Shown here: in pieces, positions 41,328-50,132 of the stretch
How the letters are laid out: each line of letters starts with the position of its first letter
Numbering within the stretch: position 1 is the first letter of the stretch
Assembly (NCBI GenBank): GCA_003385605.1
Contig: QQUU01000066.1
Coordinates: 1 to 56,091, forward strand
Length of the DNA stretch: 56,091 nt
Direction of reading: 5' to 3'
DNA from: Bacteroidota bacterium
GTDB lineage: Bacteria > Bacteroidota > Bacteroidia > Flavobacteriales > Schleiferiaceae
Program-made: the position numbers and the translations under genes
The notes under the pieces: generated by a model
What the model saw: only the letters and a program-made list of their open reading frames with translations
Told to the model about the DNA's origin: nothing
Databases searched by the model: none

Positions 41328-42874
41328 AACTGTTCTATTCTAACATTATTAATTACACAATCGGTTGATATAATTGTTGTGGCTACTGAAGCCGCGTTCC
41401 GAAGAGCGCTTTTAGTAACAAGTAGCGGGTCGATAATTCCAGATTTAATCATATTCACCATACCCCCTGTAACAACATTTAACCCTCTGCCTTTAATAGT
41501 AGGCTCTTCAAATTCTTCAATACCTGCATTACTAAGTATCGTATGAAAAGGCGCTTTAATTGACTTATAAAGTAGTTCTTCGCCTTTGCTAGCAGCTTTT
41601 ATCTTCTGCGCAGCATTTAAAAGGGCTATTCCGCCACCTGGCACTATACCTTCTTTAATCGCGGCTTTTGTAGCACATATAGCGTCTTCAACTCTATCAC
41701 GCTTTTCTTTTAACTCAACTTCTGAATTAGCGCCGACTTTTACAACGGCAACTTTTGCAGATAATCTTGCAAGCCTTTTTTCATACCTAATCTTGTGGCC
41801 AGGCAGCATTGGCTTTTCAAGCTCTTCTTGTATTACTTTAATTTTTTCTTCGACCTCTTCTGATTTACCTTCAACTTGTAGAACAGTTTCTTCTGTATTA
41901 GTTACTGCTTTAACACAAGTACCAAGCATTTCAATGTCTATGAGGTCCATATCGTCTCCAAGATCTTCATTAATAATCTTAGCTCCGGTTAGCATACAAA
42001 GGTCCTCCATGACTTCCTTACGCGTTATACCGTAAGTTGGCAAGTCAATTACATTAACCTTTATATTGCCTTTCATTTTATTCATCGCAAGAGTATTCAG
42101 CACTTGTGGCTCAACATCTGCGATTACTAATAATGATTTATTCTTTTTTATAATATGCTCTAGCACTGATTGGATTCTACGTATATTTGGTATAGGTGAT
42201 TCTGATATCAATATATACGGGTTATCTAGCTCTGCAGCATTTGTATTTTGATTTGTTATAAAGTGATTAGATTTAAGCGGCTGATCATACTGCACGCCAT
42301 CTACAACTTCTATAGTTGTGTCAGGCTCATCTGTTGTTTGCATAATAACTACACCTGTATTACCTACAGATTTAAATGCATCACTTATAAGCTTACCAAG
42401 TTCTTTATCGTTGTTTGCAGATATAGTAGCTACTTGGTCAATCATATCGCCATCAACCGGTATTGCAATCTTTTCTAAATATGCAATTACTTTTTCAACA
42501 CCGCTTGCAATTCCTTCTTTCAATGTTCGTGAACTATCTTGCTCTAATGCTTTATATGCATTTTTAAGAATTGAATGTGCAAGTACAGTTGCGGTTGTTG
42601 TTCCATCACCGGCTTCTTGTACGGTTTTTCGTGCAGCATCTTTTAAAAGCGTTGCACCCATATTTTCAACAGGATCCCGCAAAAATATATTATTTGCTAC
42701 TGTTACACCGTCTTTTGTAATTACCGGTTTGCCTTTATCGTTTTCAAGTATCACGCTAAGACCGCTAGCCCCGAGCGTTGAGCTAACGGCTTTTGTTAGC
42801 TTTTCAATACCTTCGTAAACCTTAGAGCGAGCATCGCTTCCAAAGTTTAAATTCTTAACTATTGCGTCAGACAT
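41324..42874 (-). CDS. groEL: chaperonin GroEL
   Basis: This is a 516-aa chaperonin that folds proteins in a double ring. Key ATP-site motifs are present: ITKDGVTVANN (Asp, metal), AGDGTTTATVLAHSIL (Asp, nucleotide binding) and RVEDAICATKAAIKEGIVPGGG (catalytic Asp). It is slightly short of the 540-residue bacterial length and ends IEQL without the Gly-Gly-Met tail. It lies between tail fibre and terminase genes, so it probably helps fold virion proteins. Phage groEL is known but uncommon, and a phage groEL-groES pair is rarer. Confidence 0.95.
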   Translation of the reverse strand: MSDAIVKNLNFGSDARSKVYEGIEKLTKAVSSTLGASGLSVILENDKGKPVITKDGVTVANNIFLRDPVENMGATLLKDAARKTVQEAGDGTTTATVLAHSILKNAYKALEQDSSRTLKEGIASGVEKVIAYLEKIAIPVDGDMIDQVATISANNDKELGKLISDAFKSVGNTGVVIMQTTDEPDTTIEVVDGVQYDQPLKSNHFITNQNTNAAELDNPYILISESPIPNIRRIQSVLEHIIKKNKSLLVIADVEPQVLNTLAMNKMKGNIKVNVIDLPTYGITRKEVMEDLCMLTGAKIINEDLGDDMDLIDIEMLGTCVKAVTNTEETVLQVEGKSEEVEEKIKVIQEELEKPMLPGHKIRYEKRLARLSAKVAVVKVGANSEVELKEKRDRVEDAICATKAAIKEGIVPGGGIALLNAAQKIKAASKGEELLYKSIKAPFHTILSNAGIEEFEEPTIKGRGLNVVTGGMVNMIKSGIIDPLLVTKSALRNAASVATTIISTDCVINNVRIEQL

Positions 42875-42908
42875 ATTAAATTAGATTAAATTAAATTAGA
42901 CAAATGTC

Positions 42909-43202
42909 TTACTCGAAAGTTTTTACAACTACAGGTCCTTTTGCAAATTCGAGCTTTTTGCTATAGTGCTCAACTGAAGCATCAATCGCTGCTTCTGCAC
43001 CTTCGATAGTCTCTCTTCGCGTTACGTCGACCCAATCGTTATCTTTATTTGGATTAAGGTATTCGGTTTGAAAATATCCATTTGGTAGTTGTACAATTCG
43101 CCAATTCTTTTTATCAACTAAATGATTTAAAAACTGGACTTCTTCTTCGGTTATTTTTGGAGATGTTGTTCCCCAAGAATAGGTTCTATAATATAGTGTC
43201 AT
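42909..43202 (-). CDS. hypothetical 97-aa protein
   Basis: A short mixed protein (MTLYYRTYSWGTTSPKITEEEVQF…) with Tyr/Trp-rich start and VEHYSKKLEF helix. No recognised family. It sits between a tail-type gene and groEL; small gene gaps suggest the same transcript. Confidence 0.5.
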   Translation of the reverse strand: MTLYYRTYSWGTTSPKITEEEVQFLNHLVDKKNWRIVQLPNGYFQTEYLNPNKDNDWVDVTRRETIEGAEAAIDASVEHYSKKLEFAKGPVVVKTFE

Positions 43203-43282
43203 AGGTTTTGGTTTTAATTAATTATTGGTTTACTCTTTCCCGAGTAGGGTATATGTTATATATTACCGGTTTTTAGTGATTT

Positions 43283-43618
43283 TTACCAAGGTACATCTTT
43301 ACGTTCAGATGAAGGTGTAATTTTTTCATTAAGTGTAGCGTCAACTGACTCTTGTATATTAGCTATACTTAAATCTGCATTTATCCATTCTTGAACTTGA
43401 GACTCTGTTAAATCAGCAAAAGCTGTAAAATTATCAGGGTCAACTTCCCCAGCTGGCGATGTACCAATAACAGTTTCTGTATAAGCATTTCCGTCAGGGT
43501 CCAATTGATCTGATGTTGCGGTATAGCTCCAGTGTATATTATATACTACATCAGAAAGTGAATCTTGAGTTGGACGAACATCAAGTTTGTTTATTGTCCA
43601 AGCATATGTATTTGCCAT
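43283..43618 (-). CDS. DUF7936-like phage protein, 111 aa
   Basis: The N-terminus (MANTYAWTINKLDVRPTQDSLSDVVYNIHWSYTAT) matches a short conserved protein found near tail genes of many marine phages (I associate it with DUF7936). It is beta-rich, with an acidic middle and helix EWINADLSIANIQESV. Function unknown; possibly a tail or decoration component. Confidence 0.6.
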   Translation of the reverse strand: MANTYAWTINKLDVRPTQDSLSDVVYNIHWSYTATSDQLDPDGNAYTETVIGTSPAGEVDPDNFTAFADLTESQVQEWINADLSIANIQESVDATLNEKITPSSERKDVPW

Positions 43619-43631
43619 TTTTATTTATTTA

Positions 43632-44099
43632 TTAATTAGTTTCTTTTAGAATAACTATCCATGCCATATATCTCCACGCTCCATCCGCACCCCAAAAAAC
43701 TCTAAAGTGGTCTCCAGCATCGTACGCTTCATTGGGTGTAAATGTCAATGAAACATTAGCGGCAGCTGTATAAGCGATATTTCCTGAATCATAATCCATG
43801 GGAGCGTTTGTGCTGTCATATTGATTTAATTGTATTTTAGCGTTACCAGAAGCGGATGGGCCAGATGAAAAACTTGAGTATGGTATATTTTTTACAATTA
43901 CCTTTTCAACAACTCCATCAAAAGGCATAATTAGAGGCGTATAAGGATAATATCTAGCATTACTAGTACTTGTAGTCATACCATTATTTGTAAAATATAA
44001 TTGATATCTTGTGTTTACGCTTGTGCCTCCGTGGTAACCTGCGCCGGTTATTGCTATTCTTTGCCCTGGAAACTTATCTGCTGTTATTATTTTTGCCAT
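43632..44099 (-). CDS. beta-rich tail-tip or fibre-associated protein, 155 aa
   Basis: The protein is Gly/Ser/Thr/Tyr-rich with short strands (ITGAGYHGGTSVNTRYQLYFTNNG). It lies right after the large tail fibre gene. This composition and place suggest a fibre-tip or receptor-binding companion. No family recognised. Confidence 0.5.
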   Translation of the reverse strand: MAKIITADKFPGQRIAITGAGYHGGTSVNTRYQLYFTNNGMTTSTSNARYYPYTPLIMPFDGVVEKVIVKNIPYSSFSSGPSASGNAKIQLNQYDSTNAPMDYDSGNIAYTAAANVSLTFTPNEAYDAGDHFRVFWGADGAWRYMAWIVILKETN

Positions 44100-44100
44100 A

Positions 44101-47100
44101 TTACCAACTATTTTGTACTATATTTACCCAAGCATATGTTGACGTGCCTGTTTGCATACACATATCTACATAGCTATTATTACCAGATGTTCTATATCTT
44201 AAAGCACCAACTTTGCTAGCGGAAGCTGTATCTGTATCATCCGCAACTTGGACAGCACCATCTACCTGTAGTTTTGAATTTGGTGCAGCAGTCCCAATAC
44301 CTACTTCGCCTGTTCCACCAACAACTGTAAATAGTGCATTTGCTACATATTCCGCTTGTCCGCCGGAAGCATCATACCCAATAGAGTATTTATTCCAACT
44401 CGACGCGTAGTTCATTCCAGCAAACCACTCCTCGCCTGAGTTGCCTGTATCTTCAAAAAATACACCTTGCCCCCTACTTTCATAGCCTATCATTCTAAGC
44501 GAAGTCGTTGTGGCAGGAGACCCTGCTGTATTGGTAGCTTCTATTTTTAATTCAGTAGCTTGGTCCGCGGAACTACCAACGTGGAGCTTTGCAGATGGAG
44601 CAGTATTTCCGATACCAACATTGCCGCTTGAATTAATCCGTGCGCTTTCAGAACCTGTGGTTCTAAATATTACATTACCACTACTTCCTGTGCTTAAAGT
44701 TACATTCCCTATAAGACCTGTACCGGTTTGCCCAATATTGATATTATTACTGGTATCTTGCTCTATTAAATTCCTTAAATAAAAGTCTTCATTACCGCTA
44801 CTTGGTATTCCAGAAAATATTTTTTTACCCCTTCTTAAAACTATACCTGAATCAGAACTTGAATCAGCACCGGAAGTTCCACTTGTAAATGTACCTCCAA
44901 CAACTGCTAAAGGTCCATTTATGTCTAATTTAGTTCTTGGCGAAGTCGTTTCAAGCCCAACGTTTTTAGTGTAACTATCTATAGTTAGAACGTTATGACC
45001 TAAAAGATTAATTTCAAAATCATAGTTAACTGATGTAGGCAACTCTATATAAGACTGTGTATATGGGGAAGTTGTTCTTCTAGCGTACATATACATACCC
45101 GCGTGGCCTGGATTATCACTCATAATAAATTCACCCATAGCCGGAGAAGTGCTACCATTTCTTAAGAACTGCAATTTAGCAGTTGGAAAACTTGAAGGAT
45201 TTTTATCTATTCTTAAATCACCCCTTACTGTTGCATTTGAAGTGACCAAAGCACTGCCATCTACGTGTAAATCCGTTGTTGGGCTTGCTGTTCCAACTCC
45301 TAATCTATTATTTGTATCATCCCAGTATAAATCTGCATCACTTGAAATACTGCTGCTACTATTCCAAAAAGCTACTCTTGTAGCAGTCCCTGTGCCTGTT
45401 ACTGGGTTTGTAATGGCATCTTGTTTATTATTAAATGTACTCCAATCTGTTGAAGATAGTTTACCCGTGTTAGAAGCACTTGCAACAGGAATATTTAAAG
45501 TTATACTTCCTGATGTTGTAATTGGGCTACCTGATACATTGACATCTGTTCCTGATGTGCCTGTACCCAAACCTACACTTGTTACAGTTCCAGTGTATTG
45601 ATCAGTAGAATTTATAGTAAGCGTATTATTGGCAGGTGTATAAGTTGTTGTAACATTTGTGCCAGCCGCAAATGTAACTGTATTAGTTGATTCAATATTT
45701 TCACTATTTGTTCCATCAGATATTGTCCAATATTGGTAATTATCTAGCGACGGTAACGCCGGTACAGTAACTGTTGAAACGTCTATAGCTGTTATGTGTC
45801 CTGTTCCGTTTGTAGTTACACTAGTAACTGCTTCAAAAGTACCGCCAAATGCAGGCGAGTCTGTAGAAGTCGTATCTGTTCTAGTGGTAGCGTCGTGGTT
45901 TACAGTTAATGTTTGACTAGCTGCGCTTGTTGTTAAATATGTTCCGCCGGCTATATCAAAAGATTGACTGTCCAAATCTATCGAGCCGGTGCCAGAATCT
46001 CCCTGAAAATCTAAATCTTGTGCCGTAACCTGCGAATCAACATATGCTTTTGTAGCTGCGTCTTGTGCAGCCGTAGGATCTGCTAAGTTTGTTATTTTAC
46101 TTCCGTCTTTATCAAGTTCGCCTGTAATAGCTGATGGCCCAGTGTTTATTGTTAATGATTCACCTTCAATACCTGCTCCGCCATTTATATTACCAACAAC
46201 TCTAAGCGTGCTGTTTACATCTAACCCAAACAAAGGAGTTGTTTGATTAATACCAACTCTAGTATTAGCTTCGTCTATATGAACTACCGTTGACTCAATA
46301 GTATTACCAGTTGAACCAACCCATATTTTACCAGGCGTTAGGTTAGGTATATCGTTTGATCTAAGTATAGATGACACTACAAATGTGCCATCACTGTTAG
46401 TGCTTACTCTACCAACCTTACCTATGTTTTGTATAAAGTTACCATATACAGGTTTTGTTGTGGTAAGCGCGGCACCAGAAGTTCCGCTTGGCTTTACATA
46501 AACAACGTCGCCTTCTGTTGGTGTCACCCCGTCTATAGGCGAGCTCGCTATATTTCTTAGTTTACCTGTTATTACAACATACCCTTCTCCATTGTTGGCC
46601 AAGTCTTGAAACAGTAATCCCACAGCTGGCATTTTAGCGCTGTTAGATGAATCAGCTAATTGTACTTCTAACCTACCTGAAGCACCAACTGAACCTGATA
46701 TATATACAGGGTCACCTTTTACAAGAGCTGAGCCTTGAACGTTTTTAACAGGTACTTTTACAACCTCAGCACTTTCTACATGTGTATCTAATAGATCTTG
46801 GAATGTTAACTCTCCTGTTGCATCTGATACCAGTATTTGATCAACCACTCCTAAAGTATCGGTTGTATCTTTTACAGGGCCATTCAAATATAATGTACCA
46901 TTTTGCGTTATTAAGTCGCTGGACTCGTCGCCAAGATTAACATTTCCAAATAAATCAGTTCTCCCTTCAATTTCAACATCTGCTTCAAACTTACCTGTAT
47001 CATTAACTGTTAATACACCATCTATGGTTACTTCGGAAGCGGCTGCGTCTTGCGACAATATGGAATCTGCAAGTACAGTACCATCTGTACCAAACATTGC

Positions 47101-47244
47101 AATGGTGTTTTCTGTACCATTTATAAAGTCATCAAATAGGTTATCAACTGTAATGTGTATGTTTTGGTTACCATCGTACCCAACTAGATACATACCTGAC
47201 GTATGGTCGGTTCTTAAATTAAACTGTGAAAACTTTATTGCCAT
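44101..47244 (-). CDS. tail fibre protein with VGIGT-type repeats, 1047 aa
   Basis: A long fibre in which a phrase of the form VGxGTxxPxxxLxVxG recurs: near residues 328, 646, 760, 872 and 975 (for example GIGTAAPNSKLQVDG). Near 376 is a KITNLADPTAAQDAATKAYVDSQ linker typical of fibre shafts. The N-terminus is an attachment-type region (FSQFNLRTDHTSGMYLVGY). Fibres of this kind bind the host surface. Repeats suggest domain duplication; a dedicated chaperone is not obvious. Confidence 0.75.
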   Translation of the reverse strand: MAIKFSQFNLRTDHTSGMYLVGYDGNQNIHITVDNLFDDFINGTENTIAMFGTDGTVLADSILSQDAAASEVTIDGVLTVNDTGKFEADVEIEGRTDLFGNVNLGDESSDLITQNGTLYLNGPVKDTTDTLGVVDQILVSDATGELTFQDLLDTHVESAEVVKVPVKNVQGSALVKGDPVYISGSVGASGRLEVQLADSSNSAKMPAVGLLFQDLANNGEGYVVITGKLRNIASSPIDGVTPTEGDVVYVKPSGTSGAALTTTKPVYGNFIQNIGKVGRVSTNSDGTFVVSSILRSNDIPNLTPGKIWVGSTGNTIESTVVHIDEANTRVGINQTTPLFGLDVNSTLRVVGNINGGAGIEGESLTINTGPSAITGELDKDGSKITNLADPTAAQDAATKAYVDSQVTAQDLDFQGDSGTGSIDLDSQSFDIAGGTYLTTSAASQTLTVNHDATTRTDTTSTDSPAFGGTFEAVTSVTTNGTGHITAIDVSTVTVPALPSLDNYQYWTISDGTNSENIESTNTVTFAAGTNVTTTYTPANNTLTINSTDQYTGTVTSVGLGTGTSGTDVNVSGSPITTSGSITLNIPVASASNTGKLSSTDWSTFNNKQDAITNPVTGTGTATRVAFWNSSSSISSDADLYWDDTNNRLGVGTASPTTDLHVDGSALVTSNATVRGDLRIDKNPSSFPTAKLQFLRNGSTSPAMGEFIMSDNPGHAGMYMYARRTTSPYTQSYIELPTSVNYDFEINLLGHNVLTIDSYTKNVGLETTSPRTKLDINGPLAVVGGTFTSGTSGADSSSDSGIVLRRGKKIFSGIPSSGNEDFYLRNLIEQDTSNNINIGQTGTGLIGNVTLSTGSSGNVIFRTTGSESARINSSGNVGIGNTAPSAKLHVGSSADQATELKIEATNTAGSPATTTSLRMIGYESRGQGVFFEDTGNSGEEWFAGMNYASSWNKYSIGYDASGGQAEYVANALFTVVGGTGEVGIGTAAPNSKLQVDGAVQVADDTDTASASKVGALRYRTSGNNSYVDMCMQTGTSTYAWVNIVQNSW

Positions 47245-47456
47245 TATTGTCTATTTGTGTAGTGCAAGGCGTCATTGTAGCCTTCTGTTATCATTGTTGG
47301 ATATGGATCGCCTGGCGGCCATGACCCTTCTTCAGCTATAATTTCAATTGGCGGATCTGCCGTGCCAAGCTCTGTAATCATTTCTAAGGAGTTTACATTG
47401 CCATGATCGTATAAATCATACGCAATTAAAATCTCCATTTGCTGATTAATCCTCAT
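47244..47456 (-). CDS. small hypothetical protein upstream of the fibre, 70 aa
   Basis: An acidic short protein (MRINQQMEILIAYDLYDHGN…TMITEGYNDALHYTNRQ). It overlaps the fibre gene by one base and the next gene by 4 bases. No family recognised. Possibly a fibre attachment or assembly factor by context. Confidence 0.45.
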   Translation of the reverse strand: MRINQQMEILIAYDLYDHGNVNSLEMITELGTADPPIEIIAEEGSWPPGDPYPTMITEGYNDALHYTNRQ

Positions 47457-47707
47457 CGTGAGTAAGCGTTTATAGGCATTGATACTAAGTTAGTAGCTGT
47501 TGTGCCGGTTGTATAAACACGTTTAACCTGAACTGGCACGAACTGCCCGTTGTTCATATTATAAAACGTTACATCGCTGCCTTGGCGTGTTTTAACCTTT
47601 ACGTGCCCGCCAACGCCTACATACAATACACTGATTGTTGTTAAATCTTGCGTATCGCTAGTAGTTACTTCAGCGGCATCAATTGCTTGTATCAGTGCTT
47701 GACTCAT
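47453..47707 (-). CDS. small beta-rich structural protein, 84 aa
   Basis: The protein begins MSQALIQAIDAAEVTTSDTQD and contains YVGVGGHVKVKTRQGSDVTFYNMNNGQFVPVQVKRVY, a pattern I have seen in short phage spike or base proteins. It overlaps both neighbours. It is probably a trimeric spike or tail-tip subunit. Confidence 0.55.
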   Translation of the reverse strand: MSQALIQAIDAAEVTTSDTQDLTTISVLYVGVGGHVKVKTRQGSDVTFYNMNNGQFVPVQVKRVYTTGTTATNLVSMPINAYSR

Positions 47708-48545
47708 CTTGTAATGCTGTTATTTGATTTTCTAATTCTTCTATACGCGCTGTAAGCGCGTCAATTTTATTTTTTTGGTCCTCTATTTTCGTAACTCTAC
47801 CGTATTGGTCTACTGTTACGCTCGCAAAGTCATATCTACCGGCTTTTAAAAGCGGTATTTTTGCAGGACGTATACTTACCTCGCTACCGTCTTGGGATAT
47901 GCTAGTTAATATTACTGTTTCGTCTAGTGATATTACCTTGTTAACAGTGCCGCCGACTTTTCCGAGATACTCAACTGTTAAGTCGGATCCAACCATTCTG
48001 GTTGTAATACCATTACCACCTACAATATTTATAGTACCATTATCGGTAATAGTAGAGGCAGCTCCGTTCTCGTCTGCTATAGTGATATTTGTTACTGTGC
48101 CTTCGTTATTTGTAAACGGTAGCTCACTTATACCTAGCTTATGAACGGTATCTGTAGTTCTGTTTTCAGTTAAAAACTTTATGTCGCTTATATTTCCAGC
48201 ATATTTTGATGCCGAAGCAACTATATTGCTAGTTCCTGTATACTTTAACCCAATTTGCAAATTATGACCGCTGTGGTTTATACTAAAATACCCCGGTGCG
48301 GTTATATTATTGATATCATTGCTGGTATCGGGAGCCTGTAGCGACAAAGTGTTGTTTTCCCATGTCAATGTGTAAAGAGAACCCTCATTACTAACCGAAA
48401 AATCCGCCAAGGTATCTATACCGTTCTCCAAATACTCTACAAGATCGGTAAGTGTTACCTTTTTCATATTACGATTAGCACCGGAACTAATTATGGTATC
48501 TCCATTTCGTATGGGCAGTATTGGATAATCTCCTAATCTAGGCAT
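47679..48545 (-). CDS. tail fibre or spike-associated protein, 288 aa
   Basis: The protein starts with a beta segment (DYPILPIRNGDTIISSGANRNM) and is rich in Asn, Thr and Ser (VTNITIADENGAASTITDNGTIN). A C-terminal coiled coil follows (KIDALTARIEELENQITALQDE, about 258-282), fitting a trimeric fibre that ends in a helix. It overlaps the small spike gene. Confidence 0.55.
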   Translation of the reverse strand: MPRLGDYPILPIRNGDTIISSGANRNMKKVTLTDLVEYLENGIDTLADFSVSNEGSLYTLTWENNTLSLQAPDTSNDINNITAPGYFSINHSGHNLQIGLKYTGTSNIVASASKYAGNISDIKFLTENRTTDTVHKLGISELPFTNNEGTVTNITIADENGAASTITDNGTINIVGGNGITTRMVGSDLTVEYLGKVGGTVNKVISLDETVILTSISQDGSEVSIRPAKIPLLKAGRYDFASVTVDQYGRVTKIEDQKNKIDALTARIEELENQITALQDESSTDTSN

Positions 48546-48788
48546 TTATTCGTTTTTTGTTCCGTTTCTGCGAGGATTCATACCCCCTCTATTCCTATGA
48601 GCTGTTACAAAAGTCCCAGTATAGTGATCATAGTCTTTACCATCTATGTTTTTACCAGCTTTTTTAGCTGCACGGCGTTTTTTCTGGCTATCTGCACGCT
48701 TTTTCTTGCGGTCATCGCTATTTGCGTACCTTAAATCACGTTCTTTCTTGCGCTTAGCAGCCTCTGGTGATAACTTTTGCTTACCCAT
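48546..48788 (-). CDS. very basic small protein, 80 aa
   Basis: The product is Lys/Arg/Ala-rich from the start (KLSPEAAKRKKERDLRYANSDDRKKKR), ending in an Arg/Gly-rich tail. It resembles small phage nucleoprotein-type proteins (DNA-binding), though no family is assigned. It is the first gene of the leftward block, adjacent to the divergent regulatory region. Confidence 0.5.
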   Translation of the reverse strand: MGKQKLSPEAAKRKKERDLRYANSDDRKKKRADSQKKRRAAKKAGKNIDGKDYDHYTGTFVTAHRNRGGMNPRRNGTKNE

Positions 48789-49153
48789 TTAATTCTTTTT
48801 TGTATATATTAGTATTTTACATATTTTTTACCGTTTTTACAACCTCGGAGGTGACAGTAGCTACCTATTATATATACCTTAACTGGCTACCGTCGCATAT
48901 TTTAGGTACCCAAATAATTTAGGGGGTGTGTTTTTAAAAAAAGTGTTAGATATTTAGGGTTTTGGGGTTATATACTAATTTTTTACTACATAGCAACTAC
49001 AGAAAACCCATTTTTTTTGACCGGGTCCCCTGGTTTTTTTACGCCTGGTTACGTTTTTTCAGGGATCCTGTATCATTTTTCTGGGAACTTCCAGGATTTT
49101 CCAGGGATCTCGCCTGGCTCCAGGCTACAGCTGCAGCGCAGCGCGTATAGCAT
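48789..49153. promoter_or_regulatory. divergent intergenic region, about 365 bp, no gene
   Basis: No convincing ORF is present. It holds a 51-bp dyad-type element at 48848-48898 (separate entry), a T/G-rich stretch (about 48919-48975), six CCWGG sites between 49029 and 49124, and a GC-rich end with a GTATAGCA repeat. Leftward late and rightward early genes diverge here, so promoters, an origin or packaging signals are likely, but I cannot assign a specific function. Confidence 0.5.
48848..48898. repeat. dyad element copy 1
   Basis: Left arm GACAGTAGCT (48853-48862) and right arm GGCTACCGTC (48885-48894) form an imperfect dyad around an AT-rich spacer. Aligned without gaps to 51057-51107, 34 of 51 positions are identical by my reading, including the TTAACT spacer end. 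It may be an operator or promoter for the divergent blocks. Confidence 0.55.
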
Positions 49154-49194
49154 TTACAGTGCGGGCACGGTTCCGTTCCGATAATATATTTGAA
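49154..49194 (+). promoter_or_regulatory. early promoter copy P1
   Basis: TTACA-N7-CACG-N10-GATAATATA then TTTGAA; the ATG of the first early gene is at 49211. Confidence 0.7.
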
Positions 49195-49210
49195 TCTAAA
49201 TTTTAATATT

Positions 49211-49378
49211 ATGAAGAATCCACCCTTTCCACACACCAACCGCTCCATCATGATCGACCATATCGAGGAAGAGCTCGGTATGACTATCGACGCCTGGGAG
49301 TGGTCTGACCGCGAGATCGAGGATATGTATGACACCCTAATCGGGTCAATGTATAACGGAATATACTGGAACCGATGA
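49211..49378 (+). CDS. early gene, hypothetical 55 aa
   Basis: First gene after promoter P1. I start at the ATG at 49211 because an in-frame ATG at 49190 lies within the promoter. The product (MKNPPFPHTNRSIMIDHIEEELGM…) is acidic in the middle and mixed alpha. The stop overlaps the next start. No family. Confidence 0.6.
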   Translation: MKNPPFPHTNRSIMIDHIEEELGMTIDAWEWSDREIEDMYDTLIGSMYNGIYWNR

Positions 49379-49503
49379 GACGTAAATTCAACCACAAAAA
49401 AATAATCGTCGGCGTAATCGTAACCGCTTACCTGACCATGCTAATCGGCGGGATCATAACCGTATTGTCTAACCTTGATTCCGTATCGTACGGTATCTAC
49501 TAA
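49375..49503 (+). CDS. early small membrane protein, 42 aa
   Basis: MRRKFNHKKIIVGVIVTAYL… has a basic N-terminus and one membrane segment (about 10-31). It overlaps the previous gene by 4 bases (ATGA). No family; typical of small early phage membrane proteins. Confidence 0.6.
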   Translation: MRRKFNHKKIIVGVIVTAYLTMLIGGIITVLSNLDSVSYGIY

Positions 49504-49514
49504 ACCTAATAACT

Positions 49515-49670
49515 ATGAGAGTAAGAATTGATACTAAGAACTGGATGGGTAACTATAGCTCATCGATCAAGACCTTCAACGGTCAGAGTCACCTGGATAA
49601 CTACATCCGATTCATGGGTAACCATGAGATCTATTCAAAGATCATAGGGGTTGAGATCCTTACAAACTAA
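49515..49670 (+). CDS. early gene, hypothetical 51 aa
   Basis: MRVRIDTKNWMGNYSSSIKT… is a small basic-to-neutral protein with mixed composition. Its last codons (ILTN, stop) are formed by the TTACA block of promoter P2. No family recognised. Confidence 0.55.
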   Translation: MRVRIDTKNWMGNYSSSIKTFNGQSHLDNYIRFMGNHEIYSKIIGVEILTN

Positions 49671-49700
49671 GCACGATCCTGCACCGATAATACAATTGAA
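49660..49700 (+). promoter_or_regulatory. early promoter copy P2
   Basis: Same three blocks, GATAATACA variant, then ATTGAA. It overlaps the end of the previous gene and precedes the ATG at 49719. Confidence 0.7.
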
Positions 49701-49718
49701 TTTAAAAATTATAATACT

Positions 49719-49835
49719 ATGCTGAATACCAACTTTAACTACAACCAATTACAAAATTGGTCAAATAAACAATTAATAGAACAAGTTTTACTATTGCAAG
49801 TTTTTATAAACAATAAGTTTCCAAATAATAACTAA
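49719..49835 (+). CDS. early gene, Asn/Gln-rich 38 aa
   Basis: MLNTNFNYNQLQNWSNKQLI… is a short, Asn/Gln-rich helical peptide. It is the only gene in the P2 transcript. No family. Confidence 0.5.
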   Translation: MLNTNFNYNQLQNWSNKQLIEQVLLLQVFINNKFPNNN

Positions 49836-49848
49836 AAGACCAAAGGGC

Positions 49849-49871
49849 CCCTGGCCCCAGGGTGTATAGCA
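49849..49871 (+). repeat. GC-rich hairpin plus GTATAGCA unit
   Basis: A CCCTGG-CC-CCAGGG hairpin (49849-49862) is followed directly by GTATAGCA (49864-49871). It may be a terminator-like or protein-binding element; the T run of a normal terminator is absent. Confidence 0.4.
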
Positions 49872-49885
49872 ATATGACCGCCCCA

Positions 49886-49926
49886 TTACAACCCGAACAC
49901 GACTATACTTCGATAATATAATTGAA
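49886..49926 (+). promoter_or_regulatory. early promoter copy P3
   Basis: TTACA-N7-CACG-N10-GATAATATA then ATTGAA, preceding the ATG at 49943. Confidence 0.7.
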
Positions 49927-49942
49927 TATAAAAATAAATAAT

Positions 49943-50131
49943 ATGACCTATTCAGTCCAATTATATGATCAAGTCACTGATCAAAAGTTAGAAATAATTC
50001 ACATCAATAATTCAATTGATCTAGATGATAATGACGATAACTTCCGAGAACTATTTGAACAAGAGTTATTAGATCCTAAACTAAAAGAAACTAAATATAA
50101 TATTAACGACATTTACTATTCAATACTATAA
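49943..50131 (+). CDS. early gene, acidic 62 aa
   Basis: Start at ATG 49943 (MTYSVQLYDQVTDQKLEI…); an ATG at 49922 lies within the promoter. The product is acidic, rich in Asp and Asn, with short beta segments. No family recognised. Confidence 0.6.
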   Translation: MTYSVQLYDQVTDQKLEIIHINNSIDLDDNDDNFRELFEQELLDPKLKETKYNINDIYYSIL

Positions 50132-50132
50132 T

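Noticed and set aside
42318-42818. Plus-strand 166-aa frame opposite groEL
   Set aside because: Antisense shadow of a highly conserved gene; composition is typical of antisense reading.
48836-48880. Eleventh copy of the early promoter (TTACAACCTCGG… in the divergent region)
   Set aside because: TTACA is present, but the CACG block is absent and the GATAATATA block is shifted and altered, so it fails the fixed spacing.
49039-49395. Minus-strand 118-aa frame across the early promoter region
   Set aside because: It runs through promoter P1 and the CCWGG cluster, is antisense to the early gene and has no support from neighbours.
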